Part shown: piece by piece, positions 26,608 to 36,100 of the stretch
How the letters are laid out: the number at the start of each line of letters is the position of its first letter
How positions within the stretch are numbered: the first letter of the stretch is position 1
Source of the DNA: Amaranthus tricolor
Taxonomy: Eukaryota > Streptophyta > Magnoliopsida > Caryophyllales > Amaranthaceae
Assembly: GCF_026212465.1 (NCBI RefSeq)
Contig: NC_080050.1
Span: 33,686,130-33,750,129, forward strand
DNA: 64,000 bases
Direction: 5' to 3'
Position numbers and translations under genes: made by a program
Notes under the pieces: generated by a model
Database searches by the model: none
Seen by the model: the letters and a program-made list of their open reading frames with translations, nothing else
What the model was told of the DNA's origin: nothing

Positions 26608-29091
26608 TCATGCAACATCATTTAGCATGCCAAGTTCCATACGTATATAAGCAAAACGATCAGCACTTAAAGGATTTGTAAATATATCCGCCAACTGATT
26701 TTCAGTAGATTTAAAGGATAAAGAAATGTGACCTTTTTCAACATGATCTCTTATAAAATGGTGACGTACGTCAATGTGTTTTGTACGTGAATGTTGCACA
26801 GGATTCTTAGTAATACAAATTGCACTTGTATTATCACACTTTATTGGTATACCTTTGAAATCAATTCCAAGATCTCGAAGTTGTTGAGCAATCCATAAAA
26901 TTTGAGAGCAACATGCACTTGCAGCTATGTATTCAGCTTCAGCTGTAGATAAAGCAACTAAATTTTGCTTTTTAGAATACCATGAGATTAATGAATTTCC
27001 TAAGAATTGACACGATCTTGAGGTGCTTTTTCTATCAACCTTGTATCCAGCATAATCAGCATCTGAAAAGCCAATCAAACTAAAATTTCCACAACTAGGG
27101 TACCACAGACCAAAGTCTTTAGTCCCATATAAATATCTAAAGATTCTCTTAACTGCTGTTAAGTGAGATTCTTTTGGGTTAGCTTGAAAACGAGCACATA
27201 AGCAAACACTAAACATGATATCAGGACGACTAGCAGTTAAATACAATAAAGAACCAATCATACCTCTATAAGTCTTTTGATCAACACTCTTACCATTTAT
27301 ATCTTGGTCTAGACTTAGTGTTGCACTCATAGGCGTATTAACTTCTTTACATTGATCCATATTGTACTTCTTTAACAAATCTTTAACATATTTACTTTGA
27401 CAAATAAATATGCCATCTTTCTTTTGCTTTATTTGTAGTCCAAGAAAGAATGTTAAGTCTCCCATCATGCTCATTTCAAATTCCTTGCACATAATCTCAG
27501 AAAATTCCTTGCACAAAGAATCATTAATAGCTCCAAACAATATATCATCAACATATACTTGAACAACTAGAATATCTTTTCCTTTAGTTTTAATAAAAAG
27601 TGTGTTATCAATTTTACCTCGTTGAAATTCATTTTCAAGTAGATGTGAGCTAAATCTATCATACCAAGCTCTTGGAGCTTGTTTCAAGCCATATAGCGCT
27701 TTATTTAGTTTGAACACATGATTAGGTAGATCAGAATTTTCAAAGCCGGGTGGTTGTTTAAGATATACTTCCTCTTGCAAGTATCCATTTAAAAATGCAC
27801 ATTTAACATCCATTTTATATAGTTTAATATTCATGTATGAAGCAAAAGCAAGCATAATACGAATAGATTCTAACCTTGCAACTGGTGCGAAAGTTTCATC
27901 ATAATCTATACCTTCTTCTTGATTATAGCCTTGAGCTACCAGCCTTGCTTTATTCCTTACAATGTCTCCATCCTCATTGAGTTTATTTCGAAAGACCCAT
28001 CTAGTTCCAATAATAGTACGATCTGGAGGTCTTTCAACTAGATCCCAAACTTTGTTCCTTTCGAATTCATTTAATTCATTTTGCATTGCAATGATCCACT
28101 CTGGTTCTTTTAATGCTTCTTTAACATCCTTTGGTTCTACAAGAGAAACAAAAGCAGAAAATGCACATAGATTTTTAAGAGAGGATCGAGTTTGCGTACC
28201 TTTGTTTGGATCACTTATAATGTTTTCAGGAGGATGTTGAGATGACATTCTAATTCTTCTTCGTAGTATGGATGGTGTGTTTTCATTCAAAGATCTTGTA
28301 CTTACTTCATTTGAGGTATTTCTAATTGGTGTATCTAAAGCAGTATGTTCAGGAACTGTCTCAAGTTCTTGAGGTTGAGTCTCAAGATCAGACTGTGAGT
28401 CTTCAATGTTTACAATCTGTTCTCCTTCATCATCAATATTTTGTATGGTATCCTGCATGTTATCCTTTTTAACTGTACTAGTATCATTAACATCCAGTTC
28501 GTCATCACTCAAATCATCAAAATGTTTATTAAGGTTCAATTCTTTAAATCCTTCATTTAATGTTTTATTTTCGGATTCATCAAAAACAACATGTATACTT
28601 TCTTCAACTATACCTGTACGCTTGTTCAACACTCTATAAGCTTTACTATTTAGTGAGTATTCAAGAAATATACCTTCATCACTTCTAGCATCAAATTTAC
28701 CTAAATTGTCTTTACCATTATTATGAATAAAACATTTGCGACCAAATGGTCTAAGGTATGCTATATTCGGTTTTCTTCCTTTGAATAATTCATAGGGAGT
28801 TTTCTTAAGTATGGGTCTTATAAGGCATCTATTTAAAACATAATTAGCTGTGTTAACAGCTTCAGCCCAATAGTGTTTAGCTAATCCATTTTCAATAAGC
28901 ATTGTCCTAGCCATTTCTTCTAAGGTTCGATTTTTCCTTTCAACTACACCGTTTTGTTGGGGTGTCCTAGGAGCTGAAAAGTTATGGGTTATTCCATATT
29001 TTTCACAAAAGGAGTCAAAGCCTAGTTGATCAAACTCTCTCCCATGGTCACTTCTAATAGAGACTATTGGAAGGTTCAGTTGAGTTTGCAT
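26608..29091 (-). CDS. pol, 3' part: integrase C-half, reverse transcriptase, RNase H
   Basis: An open stretch of 827 codons, read as the downstream part of pol; its first Met is not a natural start because the reading continues from the previous frame through a frameshift near 29119. Residues 1-100 complete the integrase core: Asp15 in 'SDHGREF' and Glu51 in 'NGVVERKN' are 35 residues apart, the D-D35-E spacing. Residues ~105-170 carry the integrase C-terminal 'LRPFG...GKFD' region typical of copia. A low-complexity acidic linker follows (~170-300). Reverse transcriptase spans ~345-590 with 'MDVKCAFLNG' and the catalytic YVDD at 513-516. RNase H spans ~670-810 with 'SDADY' (676-680) and 'STAEAEY'. 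Oddities against element 2: 'FTNPL' where it has 'FTKPL', and 'STSRSC' where it has 'STSGSC', in the RNase H region. Confidence 0.95.
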   Translation of the reverse strand: MQTQLNLPIVSIRSDHGREFDQLGFDSFCEKYGITHNFSAPRTPQQNGVVERKNRTLEEMARTMLIENGLAKHYWAEAVNTANYVLNRCLIRPILKKTPYELFKGRKPNIAYLRPFGRKCFIHNNGKDNLGKFDARSDEGIFLEYSLNSKAYRVLNKRTGIVEESIHVVFDESENKTLNEGFKELNLNKHFDDLSDDELDVNDTSTVKKDNMQDTIQNIDDEGEQIVNIEDSQSDLETQPQELETVPEHTALDTPIRNTSNEVSTRSLNENTPSILRRRIRMSSQHPPENIISDPNKGTQTRSSLKNLCAFSAFVSLVEPKDVKEALKEPEWIIAMQNELNEFERNKVWDLVERPPDRTIIGTRWVFRNKLNEDGDIVRNKARLVAQGYNQEEGIDYDETFAPVARLESIRIMLAFASYMNIKLYKMDVKCAFLNGYLQEEVYLKQPPGFENSDLPNHVFKLNKALYGLKQAPRAWYDRFSSHLLENEFQRGKIDNTLFIKTKGKDILVVQVYVDDILFGAINDSLCKEFSEIMCKEFEMSMMGDLTFFLGLQIKQKKDGIFICQSKYVKDLLKKYNMDQCKEVNTPMSATLSLDQDINGKSVDQKTYRGMIGSLLYLTASRPDIMFSVCLCARFQANPKESHLTAVKRIFRYLYGTKDFGLWYPSCGNFSLIGFSDADYAGYKVDRKSTSRSCQFLGNSLISWYSKKQNLVALSTAEAEYIAASACCSQILWIAQQLRDLGIDFKGIPIKCDNTSAICITKNPVQHSRTKHIDVRHHFIRDHVEKGHISLSFKSTENQLADIFTNPLSADRFAYIRMELGMLNDVA

Positions 29092-29798
29092 CTCTTTACA
29101 ACGTCTTGAGAACGGTTCAAGGCTTCACTTTTATCCTTCAAAAAATCAACCCATGTAAATCTAGAATAATCATCAACTGTAACTAAGATGTAAGATTTAC
29201 CTCTTATGCTCCGTACACGCATTGGTCCACATAAATCAATATATAAGAGTTCACATGGTCTTGATGTACTTACCATTTTCTTCGGTTTGAATGAACTTCT
29301 TACTTGTTTACCTTTAATGCATGCGTCACACATAGGACTTTGTTTATAGTCAAGAGCTGGAAGTCCGTTAACTAGATCTTTACTTACCAACTTCTGCATG
29401 GTGTGAGTATTGATATGACCAAGATGTCTATGCCATAGTTTTGGATTATCTGTAATAGCTTTCAAGCACTTGAAATTCTGAGCTGTAATTTCGTTAGTAT
29501 GCAAAGCATAAACATTATCATTTCTAAGGGCAGTAATGAAAGTATCTCCGGTTTTAGGATTTTTAACAACACATTTTTCTTTATCAAATATTACTTCATT
29601 ACCTTTATCACATAGTTGAGACACAATTAGCAAATTAAATTTTAGACCTTCAACTAAATAAACATTGTCAATAGTTTTAGATGGATTCTTACCAACTTTA
29701 CCAACGCCTAAAATTTTGCATTTACCTTTATTTCCTAGGGTGATTGAGCCATTGCATCTTTCCTTAAGTTTAGAAAATAAAGAGATTTTACCACTCAT
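29076..29798 (-). pseudogene. pol, middle part: GAG-pre-integrase and integrase N-half
   Basis: 240 codons, with the apparent start inside the protease region. The zinc-binding HHCC module is intact: His123 and His128 ('LWHRHLGH'), then Cys157 and Cys160 ('MCDACIKGK'). The first catalytic Asp of integrase is at 188 ('YIDLCGPM'), followed by 'TVDDYSRFTW'. The reading then leaves frame after 'KDKSEA' (about 29119-29121 on +) and stops at 29076, while the remaining integrase continues in another frame at 29091. The pattern fits loss of one base. Without it the integrase domain is cut between its first and second catalytic Asp. Confidence 0.9.
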
Positions 29799-29871
29799 AT
29801 GTCTCGAGCATCCAATATCTAAAATCCATTTTTGTTTATCCTACAAAACAAAAAAATAACCTTTCTCAACC
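29799..29871 (-). pseudogene. Protease remnant with altered active site
   Basis: In frame with the integrase segment, the codons at 29811-29819 encode Asp-Ile-Gly, followed by 'CSRHMSG'. Copia proteases have D-S/T-G at this place with the same 'CSRHM' continuation, so the second catalytic residue is replaced. A TAG at 29841-29843 in the same frame cuts it from upstream, and the gag frame ends at 29872-29874 (TAA). The usual N-terminal part of the protease is not recognisable. Confidence 0.75.
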
Positions 29872-30192
29872 TTACTTGGCTATCCATGTGACAAATTTGG
29901 AACCATATTCGGGATAGATCATGTTGGGTGGTCTTGTCCCTTTAGGAACCCATATTTGCTTTATTTGTCCACGCAATTCAAGAGGAAAGGAATTCTTGAT
30001 AATATAATTTTCGTTACGTTTGTAAGGACATGCAAGTCTAATATGTCCTTCTTTGCAACAAAAGGTGCAAGTAGGTGTACGTTTATATTTATATGCACTT
30101 TTCACAAATGTGGTTTTACTCTTATAGTTATGTGTAACATTATTATAACCAATACCACGTTTATCACTAGATGGTTTTTGACGTGTAAGCAT
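29872..30192 (-). pseudogene. gag C-terminal part with second zinc knuckle
   Basis: 106 codons from an internal Met. It has a CX2CX4HX4C zinc knuckle at residues 42-55 ('CTFCCKEGHIRLAC'), which in plant Sireviruses follows the first knuckle by roughly 200 residues. The frame stays open upstream beyond 30192 to about 30240, where it should connect with the preceding gag segment through a one-base frameshift near 30243. It ends just before the protease remnant with 'WVPKGTRPP', a motif style common at the gag-pol boundary in this lineage (recalled, not checked). Confidence 0.85.
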
Positions 30193-30208
30193 TTTAGTGA
30201 ATTTTGAT

Positions 30209-31021
30209 TCAGATTCTTTTAGTCTGGCTGAGATTCTGTTCTTTCAAGACCTTGACAGTCTTTTCATGATTAATGTTTTCAGCCTTTAGCGATTCATTTT
30301 TATTTATGATTTCTTCACAACCTTCAGCATAATGACGTATTCTATCCTCTAAGACATTTTTCTCATCTTTTAAAATCTTTTCAATTTGAAACATATTAAC
30401 AAGAGTTGTAACTAATTCATCGTTTGAGCATGTGTTAAGAAAGTCACGTACCTCTTTATGATTTTGATCTAAGTCATCATTGTTATCATTATCAGCCATA
30501 AGACATACATGAGCTTGTCCATCTTCAGTTTCAGATTCGGATGATCCTTCAGAATCACTCCAAGTTGCAACCATCGCTTGTTTCTTCTTGTTCTTTTTGT
30601 AGGATTCCCTTTTCTTCTTAGGACAGTCCTTTACAATATGTTTTGTAGATCCACACTCAAAACAAGCAAGTTTGTTAGTCTTAAAGTTTGAATTAGAGTT
30701 AGAAGACTTACCTTTATTTCTGGATTTAAATTTCTTAAATCTTTTTCGCATCTTCATAATTCCTTCAAGACCTTTTGTGATCAACACAAATGGATCTTCC
30801 TCATCATCGCTGTCTTCATTTTCACTTGAAGATTCATGATGTTTCTTTGCCTTTAGAGCAAGATTTTTCATGGAAGGTATTACATCATTTTCTCCATCAT
30901 CATGTAGGGTAAGTTCATGAGTTGTGAGTTTTCCAAGTAGATCGTCAAGTGATAGAACTCTCAAGTCTTGAGCTTCCTCAATGACGGTGACTTTTCGACC
31001 CATTTGGATCTTGGACGACAC
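30209..31021 (-). pseudogene. gag middle part with first zinc knuckle
   Basis: 270 codons. The first ~6 residues belong to the wrong frame; real gag sequence begins near 'RKVTVIEEAQDL'. An acidic stretch lies at ~62-76 and a CX2CX4HX4C zinc knuckle at residues 120-133 ('CFECGSTKHIVKDC'), preceded by a basic, Ser/Asn-rich nucleic-acid-binding stretch. The C-terminal ~90 residues are helical and charged, probably coiled coil. It is linked to the upstream gag by a frameshift near 30995-31003 and to the downstream part by one near 30243. Confidence 0.88.
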
Positions 31022-31563
31022 CTCAAGACCTTCTGGACTTTTTCTGCATTAGTAAACTTTTTGCCAAGAGAATTCAAACTGTTAATAATCAAAGTAAAAC
31101 GAGTAAACATTTTATTTATATTCTCATCCTTTTTCATCTTAAACATTTCGTATTGATGCATAAGGATGTTGATCTTTGTTTCCTTGACTTGACTTGTTCC
31201 TTCGTATGTCACAACCAGCTTGTCCCATATTTCTTTAGCACTTGTACATGAAGAAACTCGATTAAACTCAGTACCATTTAAAGCACAACATAATTGATTC
31301 ATTGCCCTATAATTTTTGGAAACCCATTCCAAATCAGTTTGTGAATATTCGGACTCGGACTTTAGTACAACATTTCCTTGAGCGTTTTTTTTCATGGGTA
31401 TCTTAGGTCCTTTAGTTACGATTTCCCAAAGTTCCATGTCTTGATCAATCACGAACATTTTCATCAAAGTTTTCCAATGTGAGAAATTTGTACCGCAAAA
31501 AAAAGGTGGTCTAGAGCACGAACGTCCTTGAGCAAACAACCCTTCTCCTATTGGATCCATCAC
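30961..31563 (-). pseudogene. gag N-terminal part (UBN2/capsid-like domain)
   Basis: 200 codons. The ATG at 31561-31563 lies only 43 bp inside the 5' LTR, just after the primer-binding site, and is the natural gag start. 'FFCGTNFSHWKTLMKMF' followed by 'LWEIVTKGP' and '...AKEIWDKLVVTYEGT' are the marks of the copia gag domain often called UBN2/retrotran_gag. Gag forms the virus-like particle in the cytoplasm. From about residue 180 the reading has left the true frame (near 30995-31003), so the last ~20 residues are spurious. Confidence 0.9.
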
Positions 31564-31592
31564 AAGATATTAATCTTTTTATGTGAAATCGA

Positions 31593-31604
31593 GCTCTGAT
31601 ACCA
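31593..31604 (-). other. Primer-binding site, initiator tRNA-Met
   Basis: The minus strand reads 'TGGTATCAGAGC' two bases after the end of the 5' LTR, complementary to the 3' end of plant initiator methionine tRNA, the usual primer for copia elements. It begins minus-strand DNA synthesis. Confidence 0.95.
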
Positions 31605-31606
31605 AT

Positions 31607-33119
31607 TGAAAGTTAATAGGAGGTTGAATACTCTCTAGAGAGGGGGGGGGGGGGGGGGGGGGGTGAATAGAGAGTTTGGACTATTTAAAATTTTATCTGG
31701 CAGCTTGTCTCAAGAGTTTGAGGAGTCTGTCAAAAATGTTTTCTGGAACAGTTTTGAGTCAATTCGTAAACAATAACGTATGTGCAGAAAATAAACTTTA
31801 AAGTATAACACACGATATGTTAACGAGGTTCGGTTCTAACCAACCTACTCCCCGCCTATGGGTTCTCTTTCAACCCGTAGGATTTCAACGCCTTTTATTT
31901 AATCCGACATTAATACAAACAAGAAGATCTCACTATCTCCTCACACCACGTTCTTCCCCTTGAAGAACCGTATTACAAGTCCCTTTAATAAAAGCAAAAT
32001 CCCAAATCTCACAATAGAGATTCACAAGTTGAACACTTAGAAAAGTATTCTTGGTTAGGCGTATTAAACTTAATCTAACTCTTTTTAAACTCTTAAGCCT
32101 ATTACAGATGTAAGAGTTAGATGAACTAAGAATTACAACTCTTTAAACAATTAGAGAATTTCTAAATCTTAAGTCAAGAGAGAAAGTTGTAAGAAGATAT
32201 GCATAGAGATGTATCCTTAATTCGGAAATGAAGCCTTGTATTTATAGTGTTACGCCTCAACACATTTTGAAAAACAAGAAGGCTCCTTTCCGTTATTTTC
32301 TGTTGACCTGGTCATTCTGCACCTATCTTCAAGATCTTGAGGTTAACTTCAAACTGACGTGTACTGACAGCTAAAATAATTTCGTCATTGTGTGCTGTAA
32401 TTTTTTTTTAATATCCAATGCTATGCTGCCACGTTAGTACTTATACAAGATAATGAAAACTAAGCACAAACCAGATATATCAACGTTTAACATAATCATT
32501 CAAATTAATTCTTAATTTTAGTATTAATTCAAATAGCCATTTCCTATTTTTAGCGTTAATTCAAATAGCATCTTATTAATAGGAAACTCTATAATTAGTA
32601 TAACAACTAATTCAACATCAAATATAGCCGTGTACTATAATTAACAAAACAAGTGTACCTTATACTATATTCAATCATCAAATTAATTTAAGCACATATT
32701 TAAATTTCAAATTCATATATAAAACACATATCGTTTAAGATAAAACGTGTAATAAAATACTCAAACTTAATTCCGAATAATATCAAAGTTAATTTTAATG
32801 AACCTTGACCTATTAAAATATTTCAAATATAATTTCAAGTAATATTAAAGTTAATCTTAATGAACCTTGACCTATTAAAATATTTCAAATATAATTACGA
32901 AACTAACCTGATTCTAAATGTAATTATCTTCAAGATTTTGAACTTAAATATATATATCACTTATCAAATGTATATTAAATATGATTTTAGACTTACTTAA
33001 ACAACTAAATGTAATTACTTAATTTATTTGTTTAATCAATATGTATTTTGAATTATCATCACTTGAAAGAATTGAGTCAACAATTTCCCTTTTCATTATT
33101 TAAGAGAGTTGAGTCTTCA
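31607..33119 (-). repeat. 5' LTR of element 1
   Basis: 1513 bp; it begins 'tgaaagttaatagg' and ends 'gagttgagtcttca' on the + strand, matching the left LTR. It keeps a ~40-bp block (around 31713-31755) missing from the left LTR. It contains the promoter that would transcribe the element leftwards, a 22-G run at 31642-31663 and the 62-bp tandem duplication also seen in the left LTR. Confidence 0.95.
32239..32247 (-). promoter_or_regulatory. TATA box in 5' LTR (element 1)
   Basis: Minus-strand 'CTATAAATA' followed by 'CAAGGC', a strong plant TATA box. The RNA start would be expected about 25-35 bp further left, near 32210, leaving about 600 bp of R/U5 before the PBS. It is conserved in all three LTR copies here. 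Confidence 0.8.
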
Positions 33120-33124
33120 TCTTC
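33120..33124. repeat. Target-site duplication (right), tcttc
   Basis: Same 5 bp as 22400-22404; the satellite continues immediately with 'aattctaaccacttc'. Confidence 0.93.
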
Positions 33125-36100
33125 AATTCTAACCACTTCAACAGAATAATATATACCAAATAGTGTTGTATGCCAAGTTTCGTGCAAAAAAAACAACTTT
33201 GAGCTACTTTATGCGCAAAAGTGCAAAAAACACTTAAAAACCCATCAAATCGCAACTTAACACGTAATTTCTAGCATATGACTATGATTTTCAATTCTAA
33301 CCACTTCAATACAATAATATATAACAAATAGTGTTGTGTGCCAAGTTTCGTGCAAAACAAACCAAGTTTGAGCTACTTTATGCGCGAAAGTGCCAAAAAC
33401 ACTTAAAACCTCATAAAATCGCAACTTAACACGTAATTTCTAGCATATGACTATGATTTTCAATTCTAACCACTTCAACACAATAATATACACCAAATAG
33501 TGTTGTGTGCCAAGTTTCGTGCAAAACAAAACAAGTTTCAGCTAGTTTATGCGCAAAAGTGCCGAAAACACATAAAAACGCATAAAATTGCAACTTAACA
33601 CGTAATTTCAAGCATATGACTATAATTTTCAATTCTAACCACTTCAACACAATAATATAAAACAAATAGTGTTGTGTGCCATGTTTCGTGCAAAACAAAC
33701 CAAGTTTGAGCTACTTTATGCGCGAAAGTGCCAAAAACACTTAAAACCTCATAAAATCGCAACTTAACACGTAATTTCTAGCATATGACTATGATTTTCA
33801 ATTCTAACCACTTTAACCCAAGAATATATACCAAATAGTGTTGTGTGCCAAATTTCGTGCAAAACAAACTAAGTTTGAGTTACTTTATGCGCGAAAGTGC
33901 CAAGAACACTTAAAAACCCACAACATCGCAACTTAACACGTAATTTCTAGCATATGAATGTAATTTACAATTCTAACCACATCAAAACAATAATATATAC
34001 CAAATAGTTTTGTGTGCAAAGTTTCGTGCAAAACAAACAAAGTTTGAGCTACTTTATGCGCGAAAGTGCCGAAAACATTTAAAAACCCATAAAATCGCAA
34101 CTTAACACGTAATTTCTAGCATAGGACTATGATTTACAATTCTAACTACTTCAACACAATAATATATACCAAATAGTGTTGTGTTCCAAGTTTCGTGCAA
34201 GACAAACCAAGTTTGAGCTACTTTATGCGCAAAAGTGCAAAAAACACATAAAAACCCATAACATCGCAACTTAACACGTAATTTCTAGCATAAGACTATG
34301 ATCTTCAATTCTAACCACTTCAACAGAATAATATATACCAAATAGTGTTGTATGCCAAGTTTCGTGCAAAAAAAAAATCTTTGAGCTACTTTGTGCGCAA
34401 AAGTGCAAAAAACACTTAAAACCTCATAAAATCGCAACTTCACACGTAATATCTAGCATATGACTATGATTTTCAATTCTAACCACTTCAACCCAAGAAT
34501 ATATACCAAATAGTGTTGTGTGCCAAATTTCGTGCAAAACAAACCAAGTTTGAGCTAATTTATGCCCGAAAGTGCCAAAAACACTTAAAAACCCATAAAA
34601 TCGCAACTTAACACGTAATTTCTAGCATATGACTATGATTTTCAATTCTAACCACTTCAACACAATAATATATAACAAATAGTGTTGTGTGCCAAGTTTC
34701 GTGCAAAACAAACCAAGTTTGAGGTACTTTATGCGCGAAAGTGCCAAAAACACTTAAAACCTCATAAAATCGCAACTTAACACGTAATTTCTAGCTTATG
34801 ACTATTATTTTCAATTCTAACCACTTCAACACAATAATATACACCAAATAGTGTTGTGTGCCAAGTTTCGTGCAAAACAAATCAAGTTTCAGCTAATTTA
34901 TGCGCAAAAGTGCCAAAAACACTTAAAAACCCATAAAATCGCAACTTAACACGTAATTTCTAGCATATGAATATGATTTACAATTCTAACCACTTCAACA
35001 CAATAATATATACCAAATAGTGTTGTGTGCCAAGTTTCGTGCAAAACAAACCAAGTTTAAGGTACTTTATGCGCAAAACTGCCAAAAACACTTAAAAACC
35101 CATAAAATCGCAACTTAACACGTAATTTCTAGCATATGACTATGATCTTCAATTCTAACCACTTCAACAGAGTAATATATACCAAATAGTGTTGTATGCC
35201 AAGTTTCATGCAAAAAAAAACAACTTTGAGCCACTTTATGCGCAAAAGTGCATAAAACACTTAAAAACCCATAAAATCGCAACTTAACACGTAATTTCTA
35301 GCATATGACTATGATTTTTAATTCTAACCACTTCAACACAATAATATATAACAAATAGTGTTGTGTGCCAAGTTTCGTGCAAAACAAACCAAGTTTGAGC
35401 TACTTTATGCGCGAAAGTGCCAAAAGCTCTTAAAACCTCATAAAATCGCAACTTAACTCGTAATTTCTAGCATATGACTATGATTTTCAATTTTAACCAC
35501 TTCAACCCAAGAATATATACCAAATAGTGTTGTGTGCCAAATTTCAAGCAAAACAAACCAAGTTTGAGCTACTTTATGCGCGAAAGTGCCAAAAACACTT
35601 AAAAAACCAAAAAAATCGAAACTTAACACGTAATTTCTAGCATATGACTATGATTTTGAATTCTAACCATTTCAACACAATAATATATAACAAATAGTGT
35701 TGTGTGTCAAGTTTCGTGCAAAACAAACAGGGTTGAGCTACTTTATGCGCAAAACTGCCAAAAACACTTAAAAACCCATAAAATCGCGACTTAACACGTA
35801 ATTTCTAGCATATGACTATGATCTTCAATTCTAACCACTTCAACAGAATAATATATACCAAATAGTGTTGTATGCCAAGTTTCGTGCAAAAAAAACAACT
35901 TTGAGCTACTTTATGCGCAAAAGTGCAAAAAACACTTAAAAACCCATAAAATCGCAACTTAACATGTAATTTCAAGCATATGACTATGATTTTAAATTCT
36001 AACCATTTCAACACAATAATATATACCAAATAGCAGTGTGTGCCAAGTTTCGGGCAAAACAAACCAAGTTTGAGCTACTTTATGCTAGAACGTGCAAAAA

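Larger units (their letters stand above)
22405..33119 (-). mobile_element. Complete, decayed Sirevirus-type Ty1/copia retrotransposon
   Basis: The element is 10,715 bp: LTRs at 22405-23885 and 31607-33119, a 5-bp duplication 'tcttc' on both sides, a primer-binding site next to the right LTR and a polypurine tract next to the left LTR, so it is transcribed right to left. Internal order is gag, protease remnant, integrase, reverse transcriptase, RNase H, then an extra 3' ORF. Integrase before RT places it in Ty1/copia. The two-zinc-knuckle gag, the integrase/RT sequence style, the ~1.5-kb LTRs, the length and the extra 3' ORF fit the SIRE/Maximus lineage. Frameshifts near 31000, 30243 and 29119, stops near 29872 and 29841, and a stop at 25487 in the 3' ORF mean this copy is not autonomous. 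Confidence 0.97.

Noticed and set aside
27962..28639. Plus-strand ORFs opposite the pol linker
   Set aside because: Antisense shadows of the integrase-RT linker region.
22405..33119. Centromere-specific Ty3/gypsy (CRM) element
   Set aside because: Integrase precedes reverse transcriptase and the motifs are copia-type; there is no chromodomain.
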